Assembly (NCBI RefSeq): GCF_000611645.1
Contig: NW_014012815.1
Span: forward strand, 1-19,282
Direction: 5' to 3'
DNA length: 19,282 bases
From: Monoraphidium neglectum
Lineage: Eukaryota > Chlorophyta > Chlorophyceae > Sphaeropleales > Selenastraceae
Both the position numbers and the translations under genes were made by a program. Shown one piece after another: positions 1-11,058 of the stretch. How positions within the stretch are numbered: the stretch's first letter is position 1; each line of letters starts with the position of its first letter. Below the pieces are notes generated by a model. That model was given only the letters and a program-made list of their open reading frames with translations. It was not told the origin of the DNA and did no database searches.

Positions 1-349
1 GGGGTTGATTGGCGCCGGGCGCCCTGAATCCTGCTGGTGTCACGGCGTTTTGCAGTCGCGCCGGGCGCCCTGAATCCTGCTGGTGTCAATAGGTTTTGAT
101 GGGGTTGTTTGGCGCTGGGTGCCTGAATCCTGCTGGTGTCAATAGGTTTTGATGGGGTTGATTGGCGCCGGGCGCCCTGAATCCTGCTGGTGTCAATAGG
201 TTTTGATGGGGTTGGTTGGCCGCCCTGAATCCTGCTGGTGTCAATAGGTTTTGATGGGGTTGATTGGCGCTGTGTGCCTGAATCCTGCTGGTGTCAATAG
301 GTTTTGATGGGGTTGATTGGCGCTGGGCGCCTCAATCCTGCTGGTGACA
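1..349. repeat. ~54-bp minisatellite, about 6.5 units, cut by the left edge
   Basis: A unit containing CCTGAATCCTGCTGGTGTCA, usually followed by ATAGGTTTTGATGGGGTTG and then a GGCGCYGGGCGC-like junction, recurs with a period of about 47-55 bp. Core copies start near 23, 69, 122, 176, 223, 278 and 331. Units differ by small deletions in the GGCGC junction, and the last is degenerate (CTCAATCC). No reading frame is kept, because the period is not a multiple of three. The array begins at or before base 1, so its full length is unknown. Confidence 0.93.
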
Positions 350-2828
350 TTAGACTTGTTGAGGGGGTTATGTGACGGCGCTGGGTTCATTGCTTTTTGC
401 ATATTGCATACTGCATTGATTGGCAAAGCAAGGGGTGCGTCAAGACGAGGGTGGTGAGCATGCCTTTGCAAGCCGTTCCACAGACCGGGCGGCAATCGCT
501 GTCAGCGGCAGTGTTTGTGGGCTGCTTTTGGGGCGACCACTTTTCTTATTTGAGCTTGCACAAAGCTCTCCACCGAGGACATGTGGCGATGGCAGTGCAT
601 ATACACAGTGGAGTGACGCACGCACTCACTGCATCGCATGCGTCGCCCAAGCGGGGAGTTGGGCAGCGCCAATAATGCATGTTGGCCATCAATTGTATTG
701 GCCCGTACTTTGCCACAACGTTTTTAATGTTATATTTGGTCTCCTGAACTTATATGGGGATTCTCCCAGCAAGATGCTTGCTTCAACGAAACAGCGCAGC
801 ACGTTTGGACAAGAACTGGCAAAGGGTGTGGGTGAGTGGCACCGAGCGTTGCAAGTGCGCAGTGGCGCCAGACCTAGCATGCAACTTTTTCACACATACT
901 TATGTGTATCATAATAACCCCTCCTTGGACGCGATGGTGGGAAGGGTGAGGCGTGGCGGTGCATCGATAAGTGGGGATCCAGCAGTGTGATTGGGGCGGT
1001 GAACTGACTCCCGCCAGTTCTCACCTGCGATGAACGAGCGTCATAGCAGCTAACATGCTGCTAGGATCAGTTTGAGCTGAAAAAGTCATGCTCCATTCCT
1101 CACGGATTGCGAGATCATGCACTCAAATCGGGATCGGGTGTGCGGGTGAAGCAGCGCATATCAAAATGGGTATTTAATCTCATCAGGAAAGAAGATTTGT
1201 TCCACCCGTGTGCGCAAAAGTGGTTTTTGTGGACTCTGGATGACTGGAGGGGGGTCCTTGTCGAACCGCGTGGTCATAGGTGGTGCTGACAACAATGATG
1301 CGGGTTACTAATTTGCTTTTCTAGACGAAAATCCGTCGTATCATGCGTGCAGTAACGATGGCGATTACCGTGGGGCGCCCAGAGTGGTCACCACCGTAGA
1401 CACCGCACACGGCAGATGTGGCAAGCAGCAGTATGCTCAAAGCGAGTGGGGTATCCCTGCCCGTACCCGCGCCACCGGTATCCGTAGATACACTAAACAT
1501 AAATCACCTGCGCGACAGGCGCTTTTGCTCCGTTCGTGCTGTTCTGGCCCATTGGAAGCCCGTGATTAAGTGAACGGGTCACCTGCTGGTCGATCTGGTG
1601 ATGTCACCATGCATCGTTGGTGATTTCACCGATGTTGCCATCGTCTTGATTGGCCTTGGGACTGCCGCAATGCCCTTGCAAGTGCACAGCATTGCTGCAA
1701 CTAATGCAATTTGGTGGGTATTGTTGGGGTGTTCCTCCCCTTCCAAACAACAACGACCAGCGCATGTCACCACTCGAACACCCAGCCCACGCTCGGCGGC
1801 TGGAAGGAGGTGGATTAGGGTTGTGATTAGGAGTGTTACAGGATGACTACAGGGCGACCACCTGCATGCGTACGCCTTGTCCCTATGACGGTCCGGGTGC
1901 CCGGCCCCGTACGTGCCTGATCCCAGAACCCTGCAGCCAGCCCGCGAACCGGCGTGCCGGGCACACCAGGGCCGGCCCCCGGACCCATTCCAGTCGGCCG
2001 GGAAATGGTCGTAGCCAGGCCGGGCAGCAGCGGGCTGTGTGTCATCAACTCATCATCAACTGCTCCAGCACGTCCAGCGCGTCACCAGAGCGTTGCTGCA
2101 GGCCAAAGCCGGCGGTTTGCTCGTGCACAGCAGACAGCACGCGAATCATGACGCGTCGTGACATTTTGGACTCATGAAAACCAGGTACAAACTTGGCATC
2201 GAATCGCCCATCTTGACACTCTTGAGACCAATATCGGAGAGTTTTTTTGCTGTGTGGTAGGTGAGGGGCTGCTGTACACTACTGCTGTACACTACAGCAT
2301 GCATGCTTAAATCCAATCCTCTTGGGGTTCCTTTGGGGTTCTTGAAGTAAGGGGACCGATTGACCAAAGCGATCACATACTGGTTACTAAAAAAGAGTGC
2401 ACATGCTGGGTCAGGTAGGTGGAGATTAGCATCGCTGCCGCCTCGCCAAACGCCGGCAGCGCTGCCGCCTTGCCGAACGCCAGCAGCCACGAAAGAAACG
2501 GTGCTGCATCCAAACACGCCTGAGGCCGCACACACCCTCATGGTATCAGCCACCCGAATCCCAGTCACACAACGCTGCTGCTTGACAGTCCAATCCATGT
2601 AGAGCCTGGATGGCTTTGGAAGCGGGCGACCGTGGGACACTGTAACAAAAAACCTGATCCTTGAACCAGGTCCGCATGCACCTCGCTTGCCGACCCCGCT
2701 GCTGCTCAGGCCGCGGTTGGGCCCAAACCCCGAGCCGACCCGCAGCAGAGGTGCAAACAGACCCTCCCCCAAACGGCGGCTGCTCAACACCCGGCTTCCC
2801 TGCGCGAGGGCCGGCGGCCCGCACAACT
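350..2828. other. No recognisable gene; 3' flank of the acyltransferase gene
   Basis: This 2.5-kb stretch has only short frames without family resemblance or plausible splice structure. It is less GC-rich than the genes to its right, especially at 680-930 and 1080-1380. Small structures seen: two near-palindromes GGTGATGTCACC (1597-1608) and GGTGATTTCACC (1619-1630), a tandem doubling of TGCTGTACACTAC near 2268-2293, and a doubled ~25-bp GCTGCCGCC-type segment near 2431-2485. The part next to 2829 should hold the 3' UTR of the minus-strand acyltransferase gene, but I found no TGTAA signal for it. Confidence 0.6.
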
Positions 2829-5800
2829 TCAGCTCCCCTTGATCGACTCCATCATGCGCGGGCACATGCCAGACGAGTCACAGGGCCCAAAGAACAGCGG
2901 ATCTGCGAGGGGGCATTCGGCGGATGCAGTTGTTTGGTTAGTCTTGACCGCAGCGGCGGCCGGGAAGAGGCCGCAAGCACGGCGTTTGTGCGACTGTGGT
3001 GAACCCGCCACTTTGATCGAATCAAACCCGCCTGTTCCACCCTGTTCAGGTGCATGTGTTGTTGAACTGGGATGATGCTTGTAACCCAAAACCTCCCCAA
3101 GAGCAGTTAGAGACGGTTGTTTTGGAACCAACCACCCACCCGCGATGACGATGAGGAGGAAGTTGGTCAGCAGCACGCTCGCCCACCGCGGCGGCGGCGG
3201 CAGCCGCCAGCGCCGCAGCCACAGCGCCCGCAGCCCGGCCTCCGCCACAATGACCGGCGCCTGCGCTGAGAAGAAAGCCAGCCACCTCCAGCCGTGCCCA
3301 GGCACGTGGTGGTTGCGCCAGATCAGCATGTGCCACAGGCCGCTGAACAGAAAGGTTGCCTGCAGCGCCGCCGCGCGGCGGAGCAGCAGCCGCGCCGCGC
3401 GCCCGGGCTTGGCGGGGGCTGGGGCGCGCGTGGCGCCGCGGCCGTCGCCGCCGGCAAGCTCGTGGCGCGCCGCGGCGGCAGCAGTGCGGTGGCGGAGGGC
3501 CGCCCCAACGCAGGCGGTCAGCTCCGCACCGCGCACTGCGCCGTCGTCGCCGTCCCCTCCCGCCGCGCTTGCCGCCGCCACGGCGGCGCCCCTATAGCCG
3601 CGCGACTTCGCATCAGGGTCGGACGCCGCGCCCTTGCTGCCGCCGCCAAGCAGGCCGTAAGTGGAATCGCCAGACAGCCCGCTGGGCGTGCAATCGCCGC
3701 GGCCGCACGCGCCGCTGGCCGCCGGTGCGGGCGCAGCCCCCACCGCGGCCGGGACGCCGCTCAAGGCGCCCTCTTCGCACCCCGCGGGCGCCTCGGCGCC
3801 GCCGTTGCGCGGGCGGGCGGGTCGCACGCCCGCAGCGGCGGCCCGCGGCGGGGCCGGCTGCAGATTGCCCAGGGCGTCGGCGTCTGACGCTGCGGTCTTG
3901 GGGACAAGGCGGCCCTCCAATACCGGCTCGTAAACCAGCACCCTGGAATGTATGCCAGTGATAGTTGCGGGACCATCAGCTGACCGCCTGCAAAGGCCAC
4001 CATGCTTGGTGCCCCTGAAGGCAACACGTTTTGCACCAGCCGGCCAATGGGCCAGCAGACCATGCACCACAGCCGTGGGAGCCAAATTCTGCTCTGCTGA
4101 CCTTGGCCTTGATGACCTTAAAGCACTGGCACATTTCATAACTTCGCGTGTCGCCATTGAAAGCTCCGGCCGTTCCGCGCACCCACCTGAGCATGTAGCT
4201 GATTGTCAGGTTCCACCTCCTGAGTGGCGACGCACGGCGCACGCCGCGGGGCAACCGGGTTGGGCGCGTATTTAGGGGGACACGCGCGATTCAAAAGCCT
4301 GCCGACATGTGCATGAGCAACCCAACCCTTCACATGTGATCACCCTGGCGGGGCCCATGCTTTGGGGCTGAATGTTTCATGTCCTTACCCGCGCCTGTGG
4401 CCCTCTGGTCCTCGCGCGCGGATGCTTTCCTGATGCCCCCCTCCTCCCTCCCCCCCAAAAAACCTACCTGCTCCAGTAGTCTGCAAAGGAGGTGCTGAGC
4501 CAGGGCGCGTCAAAAGAGTGCGCCACCTGCGCACGCACAGCGGTTTTCGAATACGGCGCGAAAGTATCAGCAAGCCGGCCTCGGACGTCGGCGGGTTGGG
4601 CTGTGCTTTACCACAGTTGCCGCCCGCAGCTGGAGCGCACACAACGACGCCCAAGCGCTCGCGTGCCGGGACAGGGCGGCACGCGTGCGCGATCGACAAC
4701 CCGCAATCATGCAAGCGTTTGAACGGATCCGACGAGCACGCCCAACCAGCGTCCGAGCACGCGCCTGGAGGCCGAAAACGGCGATGGCCAGCGCGCAGTA
4801 GGCGTCCCAGATGCCCCCCACGGACATGCTGAGGGTCAGGGCATACAGCCAGTATACCGCCAGGCGGGGCAGCTGCGGGGCGTACGTCAACGCCACCGTC
4901 GAGACCGCGGCGGCGACCTTCAGGCAGTATGAAAAGAGGAAGGCCCGCGCCGTGGTTGCCGGCGCGGCGGTGGCGGCGGCGGCGCGCCGGCCGCCGCTGA
5001 GCTTGAAAACTGGGCGCGGCGTCAACCAGCCAAGGAGGGGGGTCTGAGTTGACGAGGCTGGGCGAGGTTGGATGCACAGCCTTGCAGTTGGCTTGTTTCA
5101 GAAGCAGCCTTGTATTCGTGAGGCCCCTTAAAATGGCAAGGCCCCGCTGCCAGGTGAAAGGGTGTTGGCTGATGCACGCTGCGCCAGCAGCCGGCCACCC
5201 AGGCGGCAGGAGTGACGAAGGTTTGCTGCTGCCTCGAGTGGACGCACTGCCGGTGGCCTTGGCCTCCCTCTCCCGCACCAAACGACAAAGTTGCAACCCA
5301 CCATCCAGGGGTATGACCGGTAGGCACATGGCGGCCGCAAACAGCTGGAAGTTGGGGAGCCGCGCGTGCTGCAGGGGGCCGCGGCCCATTGCGAATGCGA
5401 GCACCTGGGGGATCGACGGAGGTGCACGTGCGCGTGGCGAGTGCGAGAAAGCAAGCGGCGATGAACGGCGCATCGCTCAACCGACAGCTGGCGATGTGGC
5501 TGCTGGCTGGGTTGGCTGGTGCGTGGACACAGCAACACGCAAGCAAGGCTCAGTGGACCGCACGCGGGATGGCGCGTATGTAGGTGGTGTGAACCTGCAA
5601 TCCACTCCTGCGCCCGCCACGTCAGCGCAACCACCCAGCAGCCGCAGCTGGCAACTGCCGACTCCAGCCTGCCGCCACGCGGCTGGTTTGGCACCGCACC
5701 TTGAAGGCGGCGAGCGAGAAGACGCCCACCACAGGCGTGATTGCGATGGCCTCCCTCTCCCGGTCAAGAACCAACGGCGGCGCGGCCAACAACAGCAGCA

Positions 5801-5957
5801 AGGCGGCCGGCAGGCAAGCAAGGGCGCGGCGCGCGCTGCCGGGGGGCGAGGGGCGCCCGTATGTGAAGGTGACTGCCGCCGTAGTGGCGGCCAAAAACCA
5901 TGACAGTGCGAAGCGGATGAGGAGGTCTGCTGCATAGCTGCGTTGCACATAGCGCAT
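2829..5957 (-). CDS. Wax synthase-type membrane-bound O-acyltransferase (MBOAT-like), 7 exons
   Basis: The exons are 5957-5700, 5404-5302, 5009-4765, 4526-4468, 4219-4187, 3942-3140 and 2902-2829. Phases close exactly to 524 aa plus TGA. The family transfers acyl groups from acyl-CoA to long-chain alcohols, sterols or other hydroxyl acceptors in the ER membrane. Visible features are N-terminal hydrophobic helices (about residues 12-33 and 45-62), then LAFAMGRGPL (88-97), two more membrane segments in exon 3, FDAPWLSTSFADYW joined to SRRWNL (207-226), YEPVLEGR, and the signature FLFSGLWH (430-437). His437 in that signature is the expected catalytic histidine. These match the plant wax synthase pattern in order and spacing. 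Residues ~245-420 are an Ala/Gly/Pro-rich insertion between YEPVLEGR and FLFSGLWH. Intron 3 appears to use a GC donor. The start at 5957 is the first ATG in frame with the first helix; an upstream exon is possible. The acceptor substrate cannot be told from sequence. Confidence 0.87.
4527..4764 (-). other. GC-AG intron 3 of the acyltransferase gene
   Basis: Exon 3 ends ...GGCCTCCAG and the intron begins GCGCGTG; it ends ...GTGCGCAG before GTGGCGCAC. This junction joins FGLQ to VAHSFDAPW in phase 0, with the spacing normal for wax synthases (GLEL-type segment to F-x-x-P-W/Y), and it keeps the whole-gene frame. No nearby GT donor gives both phase 0 and the right spacing. Comparison with other family members supports it; a cDNA would be decisive. 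Confidence 0.65.
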
Positions 5958-6963
5958 CGCACGAGTGTGCGTGGGCAGCTCCCTCGCTGCTTGAGATGCG
6001 CGGCCTGTATCGGCGGGGAGCGCGGATGATCACCCCGCAAACGGAAAGGCCGTGATGCTGTTCAAACTATTTGTAGAGGCGTTGTCGTGGCTGAACACGC
6101 GACAATTCTTGTAAAAGCCCGCGACTACGTGGCTGTCGAGCAGGACGCGTTACGAGCCCGCAAAGTGTGCAATCACCAAAAGAGACAACATGCTCAGACA
6201 GTTCAGTGTCAGAGCGCGTGGATATGATGCGGCCGGCCCATACCAGGCTGTCCAAGGGAGCGTGCGATGCCTTCCTCGGACGTCATCATTGTGCCGAGGC
6301 GACAACTGCGCTGAACTGATGAACCCAAAATGTGGCGCAAAGACACACGTGATGGCCGGCAATGCTGATTGTGCAAGGTGTATATGCTTTCTCAATCCTC
6401 CCCTGCGTGGCAGCGCACCGCTGGTCAACCTCTGCATTTGAGGTCAATCGCATACATGGGGCTGTGATTCATGATCTGCGCAATCTGGACTAGCGCACAT
6501 CACACGCAACAAACGAAGCCGGAAATGGAGCCAGCATTTGGCGGCGGAAGTACATGCCCACCAGCTGAAAAGCGCCTGGAAGGGCTACCTCTGGCGAATA
6601 GGACTGTCTGCAGTACAAACTTGAATGCATGCCACTGTTTTTGGGTCGATGAACTTGTGCCCGCTCTGCTTGCGCGCTCTGCTTGCCCGCTCTGCTTGCC
6701 CGCTCTGCTTGCGCGCTCTGCTTGCTTGCTCTGCTTGCCCGCTCTGCTTGCCCGCTCTATGAATTGTGCAAATTCAACAGCGAACTGCAGCATCCCCGTC
6801 GAGCAGGCCGCACGCCCCCTAAAGCTGCAAGCCTTGCGCATGCCATCTCAACCATGAGGCTGCAGAGAATTCACAAACTGAGTCAAACCCAGATTGGGCG
6901 CTCTGCATGACACAAAGGTGCCACAGCAGCTGCTGAAAGCGGCCAGGGTCCAACGCCGAGCCC
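5958..6963. other. Spacer: 5' flank of the acyltransferase gene, 3' flank of PRORP copy 1
   Basis: No coding exon is recognisable here. The left part (5958 to ~6450) should contain the promoter and 5' UTR of the acyltransferase gene. The right part should contain the 3' UTR of PRORP copy 1. I found no TGTAA on the minus strand below 6964, so the cleavage signal of PRORP copy 1 is not identified. The one clear structure is the 13-bp minisatellite at 6664-6754. Confidence 0.55.
6664..6754. repeat. 13-bp minisatellite, seven units
   Basis: Seven consecutive units of CTCTGCTTGCNNG start at 6664, 6677, 6690, 6703, 6716, 6729 and 6742, followed by a broken eighth (CTCTATG). The two variable bases are GC, CC, CC, GC, TT, CC, CC. 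The period is not a multiple of three, so the open frames through it are not evidence of coding. It lies about 210 bp beyond the stop codon of PRORP copy 1 and may be in its 3' UTR. Confidence 0.95.
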
Positions 6964-9900
6964 TCAGCCCGCGCTGGGCCGGATGAGCAGCCACTCGTCT
7001 CGCTCCGCCGCCGGCACCATCCACGCGCCGCTCCCCGGCAGCTGCTGCACGCACGGCGTGAACGGCGAGGGCAGGTGCAGCCGGATGGCGCCGCTGTGCA
7101 GGGGGGTGAACGTGGCGATGTGGCGCACCTTCCACCGGAGGAAGTGCTTGGGGCGCAGCAGCGCCCAGATGTGGTCCCTGAGCTCGTCGTTGCTGACCAA
7201 CAGGCCGCTTCCCTGCAGACGATTGGTGATGGCATAAACTGCTGGTTATGAGAAAAGTTTTCCATCGTCCAGGCAGGCGTGTCCAGAGCCCAGCACAGGG
7301 GCCCGCGCCAGGCAAACAAGCGGGGCACCCACAACAGCTGCGCTGGGGCCAGCCTCCCCGCAGGCATGCACAAGCCGCCAGGACCGGCCGGAGGCAGTGA
7401 TCCGCGGCTGCTTGCCTGCGCCTTGACGCATGCATAGAGCCAGTACCAGTCGTCGTTGGAGCCGGGGGGCACCACGAACATGGCCTTGTCAGCAATGAGC
7501 TTGTCGACCCACGGCACGTACGCATGGTGGCGCGCCTGCCAGGCATGACGCGTCGAATGCCAGCGGCGTCAAAACGGCAGGAGTGGCGGTCTGGGGCTGC
7601 AGTCGCAGACGCGCAGGGCGCCACAACACGCAGCAGACAGCCGGCTGTCTGGGCCGGCTGTGAGGATGAGGAGGTCCTCCTGCACATGCCCCATCTGATC
7701 AGAGGGCTCTGATCAGATGGGGCGTGTGCAGGAGAACCGAGGCGAGGGGGGCCTGGGGTGAGCAACAGTTGTACAGTACGGTAGTTGGGTTGCGGGGCTG
7801 ACCTTGATCTCGTTTAGCCGTCCAGCGTGGAAGATGAGCAGCATGCGGCGGCCGGGGTTTGCGGCGGCCAGCATGTCCCACACCGCCTTGACCTGGCAGG
7901 ACGCAGGTGGGGTGGGGTGCAGGCGGCAAGGCAGCAGTGCAGGAAGCGGTCAGGTGCTAGTTCGGCTTGACGGTTGCCGCCGGGTGATTTTGGTGAGCAA
8001 GTTTACGGCGTCTTGCGCCGCATTCCTAGCCCTGGTGCGGCCCTGACGGCTTGAAATTCTTCTGCAGCCCATCACATTGTGGACCACAGCCGCCACGCCG
8101 AGCACCTGCCCAGGGCCCCCTCCCCCTAGCCCCACGCAATGCCTCCCCGCTCCCTGTGCCAGGTGCACCTGCCGCGCGGGCAAATGACCCCAAACCAAGG
8201 AACTCCCGACCTTGCAAACCCCGCCCACATAAACACCGCCCATGTGACCCCCACCCATGTGACCCCCACCCAAGCGGCCCCCACCTGGTCCATTGAGAAC
8301 CCTCCCCCCTCCCAGTTCTGCCCGGCCAGCGCTATGTTGGCGCCGTCCAGAAATATCTCGTACGGCTGCTGCTTGCCGTTCCTGCAGCATCAGAGGGTCC
8401 CGACATGATGCTATCGTCAGCAGTGGTGGGGTTGAGGCAAGCAAGCAGGGGGTAGCACACCAGGGACGCCGCCGGGCTGGCCGGGCGGAAGGGACCCCAC
8501 AGCAGGGGCAAAGCGCGGCTTGCAGCGGAATGAGCGTCACGGGCGTCGCACACCCCAGCCCGCGCCGCGCCATTTGACACAGCCGCGGCGGATGGGCAGC
8601 AGCGGCGGCTGTCGCTGGGGTGGCAGCCACCTGAACAAGGGGGACTTTCGCCCCTGCCCACCTGGCCAGCCACTGCTTGAAGTTGTCAAACGCGTCCGTC
8701 CGCCGCTCGTGCTGGCGCGCAAAGCCGGCGATCGACTCGGCAAAGATGTCCCACTCGCCCTGAGACAAGTCAAACCGCTGCAGCTTCTCGCCTGAGAGGG
8801 TGGAGCGGTGCAGGAAAGCCGCCGTTGCAATGGGCGGCGGCAGCAGATTGGAATGTGAGAGGTTTGCTGCGAGTAGAGGCGGGGGGGAAGGCGTGGGGGG
8901 ACAGCGCCAAGGCAGCGGGCAGGCGGGCGCGAACGGCTGACACCTGATGTGCCGTAGTCGGGCCTGACCCAGCACAACGGCTCGTTTTCGCTTCTGCCAT
9001 TGTAGCGTTGGCAAACATGACAGCGCTGCTGATTCGACGGATCAACCATGCCATGTGGCAGTCGCTCACCCGCGTCTTCACTGAAGCCTGAGCGGTCCAC
9101 CGCCACCCACCGCGCCGCCTCCCACCCCGCGCCGCGCCCCGCCATAGGCCCGCCCTCCGCAAACGCCGCCGCTGCCGCGGGTGCTGCGAAGAAGCGCTCC
9201 ACCAGAGCCAGGGTCGAGGGCCGCAGCTGGTTGAGGTCGGCCTGCATGCGGCCGAGGAGGGCGGCGAACTGGGCGTAGCCGCCGCCCCGCGCCACGGCCT
9301 CCAGCAGCAGCGCGTACTCAGACTCTGGGGGAAATGAGGGAGGCAGGTAGGGGGTACCGTGGGCGGATGATGGCGGGGCTTGGCAAACGTTGCGTGTGCA
9401 TATGCATGGGGGCAGCTGACTGCGACCTTTATGGTGGAGCCTCGCAACGTGATACCGTTGCGCACGGCGAGCTGCTCAACAATCTTGCTGGGCCGTACCC
9501 CCGGGTCGCCTACTTTCGCGGCCTCTCACGCGCGCAGCCCCCACCCACCATGACTCACCCGTGAGGTCCAGGTAGTCCCGCCCCAGCGCCGCCAGCTCAT
9601 CAGCAACCGCCAGCGCCTCGTCAGCGCGCCCCGCCAGCGCCAGCCCCACCAGCGCCGGCTGGAACGTCCGCAGCCGCGCCACCATTTTGCCGCCGCCGCC
9701 GCCGCCGCCGCCGCTGCCGCCGCCGCGCTCCGCCGCCACCACCTCCCTAGCAAAGCCGAGGGCGGCGTCTGGGTCGCCCCGCGCGGCGGCGGCGCGTGCC
9801 AGGTGCGTGAGAATGGTCTCGTCGGGGGCCTGGCCCGCAGCCTGCATCTCCGCCCACAGCGTATCCACTGCCGCCAAGACCTCCTCCTGGCTGCGCTCCC

Positions 9901-11009
9901 GCACCTCCCATCCCTCCGTTTCCACTGCGGCAGTGGGGAAAGCAACCGGGGCGCGTGGCTTGGCATGCGATCTGGTTGGCATGGAATCCAAGCATATGGG
10001 TCTAGTATTCTGGGATCCACAGAACGAGAGACGGCGCCCGTCCTGACCGCCTTGCTGCGGCTGCGAGCGTCGGTCAAACATCGGTCAAACGCCGGTCAAC
10101 GCGGCCTTGCAAAGTGGTGGCTATCCCGCCACGCAGCTGGCAATGCAGGTGCTCCCGGGCCCTAGCAGCAGCGGCCGCAGGCTGTCATTTGTGCCATTTT
10201 GAACCGCGCACCAATGGATGGTGTCTGGGGCTTCTCGCCCGCCGGCCCCACCCAGTTGGTGGTGTTGACGGGGAATGGTATCTGCTCCAGCAGCCAGCCC
10301 TCTGCCTCGCTCGCGCCCTCGCCAAGGCGGCACACGTGGTTCGCGCGCGCAACACCCTCCCAGGCGTTCTGGCCCGTGCATATCTGCAGCCGCGGCGCGG
10401 CGCGGGGTGCAGCGGGTGCGGAGGGAAACGCCAGATGCTCACACTCACAGGCGATTCAGGCCTGCAAGCCCAGGCAACGACAAGAAAAACAGGCTGGGCT
10501 TGCTGCGCTGGCTTGCGCTAGCATCCAACCGGCAAAGCGCCCCGGCCACGCGGCAGCGCAGCGGATCCAACCGGCGAGGGCGGGGCGGGCGCATGCAGCC
10601 AGCGGCCACCTGCATGAGTGTCGAGAGGTCCCCTAGGTTGAGCCTCAAGCGGAGCTCCCGCATCCTGTCGTGCACGGCCAGCGCCGCGTGGGGGTTGCCC
10701 GTCTTGGCGGCCATCCGGATCGCGTGCACGTACGCAAAGGCCTGGCGAACGGCGTGACAAGGGGGCGGCGGCGGCAGCGGCGGCATCTCAGAGGGTGGCT
10801 GGTGTTTGGGAGGGGGCACGCTTGCGCTTGCGGCACGACGTGCTGCAAGGAAAGGGATGCATGAGGGGGACGCTGGCACACCGGTGTGGGAACGTCAGCC
10901 GCAGCAAAGCCGGTCATGAGGGCGGTGGAAACGTGCCGCTTTCAGCAAACATGGATCAGCACGCGGCCGCTGCTCACCGGATCTTGTTCGCGTTTCTTAC
11001 GCTTGCGAC

Positions 11010-11058
<49 letters not shown>

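Noticed and set aside
1..349. Tandem array as a CRISPR
   Set aside because: The whole unit repeats, with no unique spacers, and the context is eukaryotic.
1107..1289. Plus-strand 60-codon frame with a protein-like look (ISKWVFNLIRKEDLF)
   Set aside because: Too short, not matched to any family I know, and no flanking exons found. Could be a transposon remnant but nothing supports this.
2146..2865. Minus-strand 239-codon frame at the acyltransferase 3' end
   Set aside because: It overlaps the last acyltransferase exon in another frame and continues into its 3' flank. Composition is erratic and there is no family resemblance.
3294..3961. Plus-strand Arg/Pro/Ala-rich frames of about 200 codons
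   Set aside because: They are antisense to acyltransferase exon 6. Their composition is what GC-rich low-complexity DNA gives in the wrong frame, with no domain resemblance.
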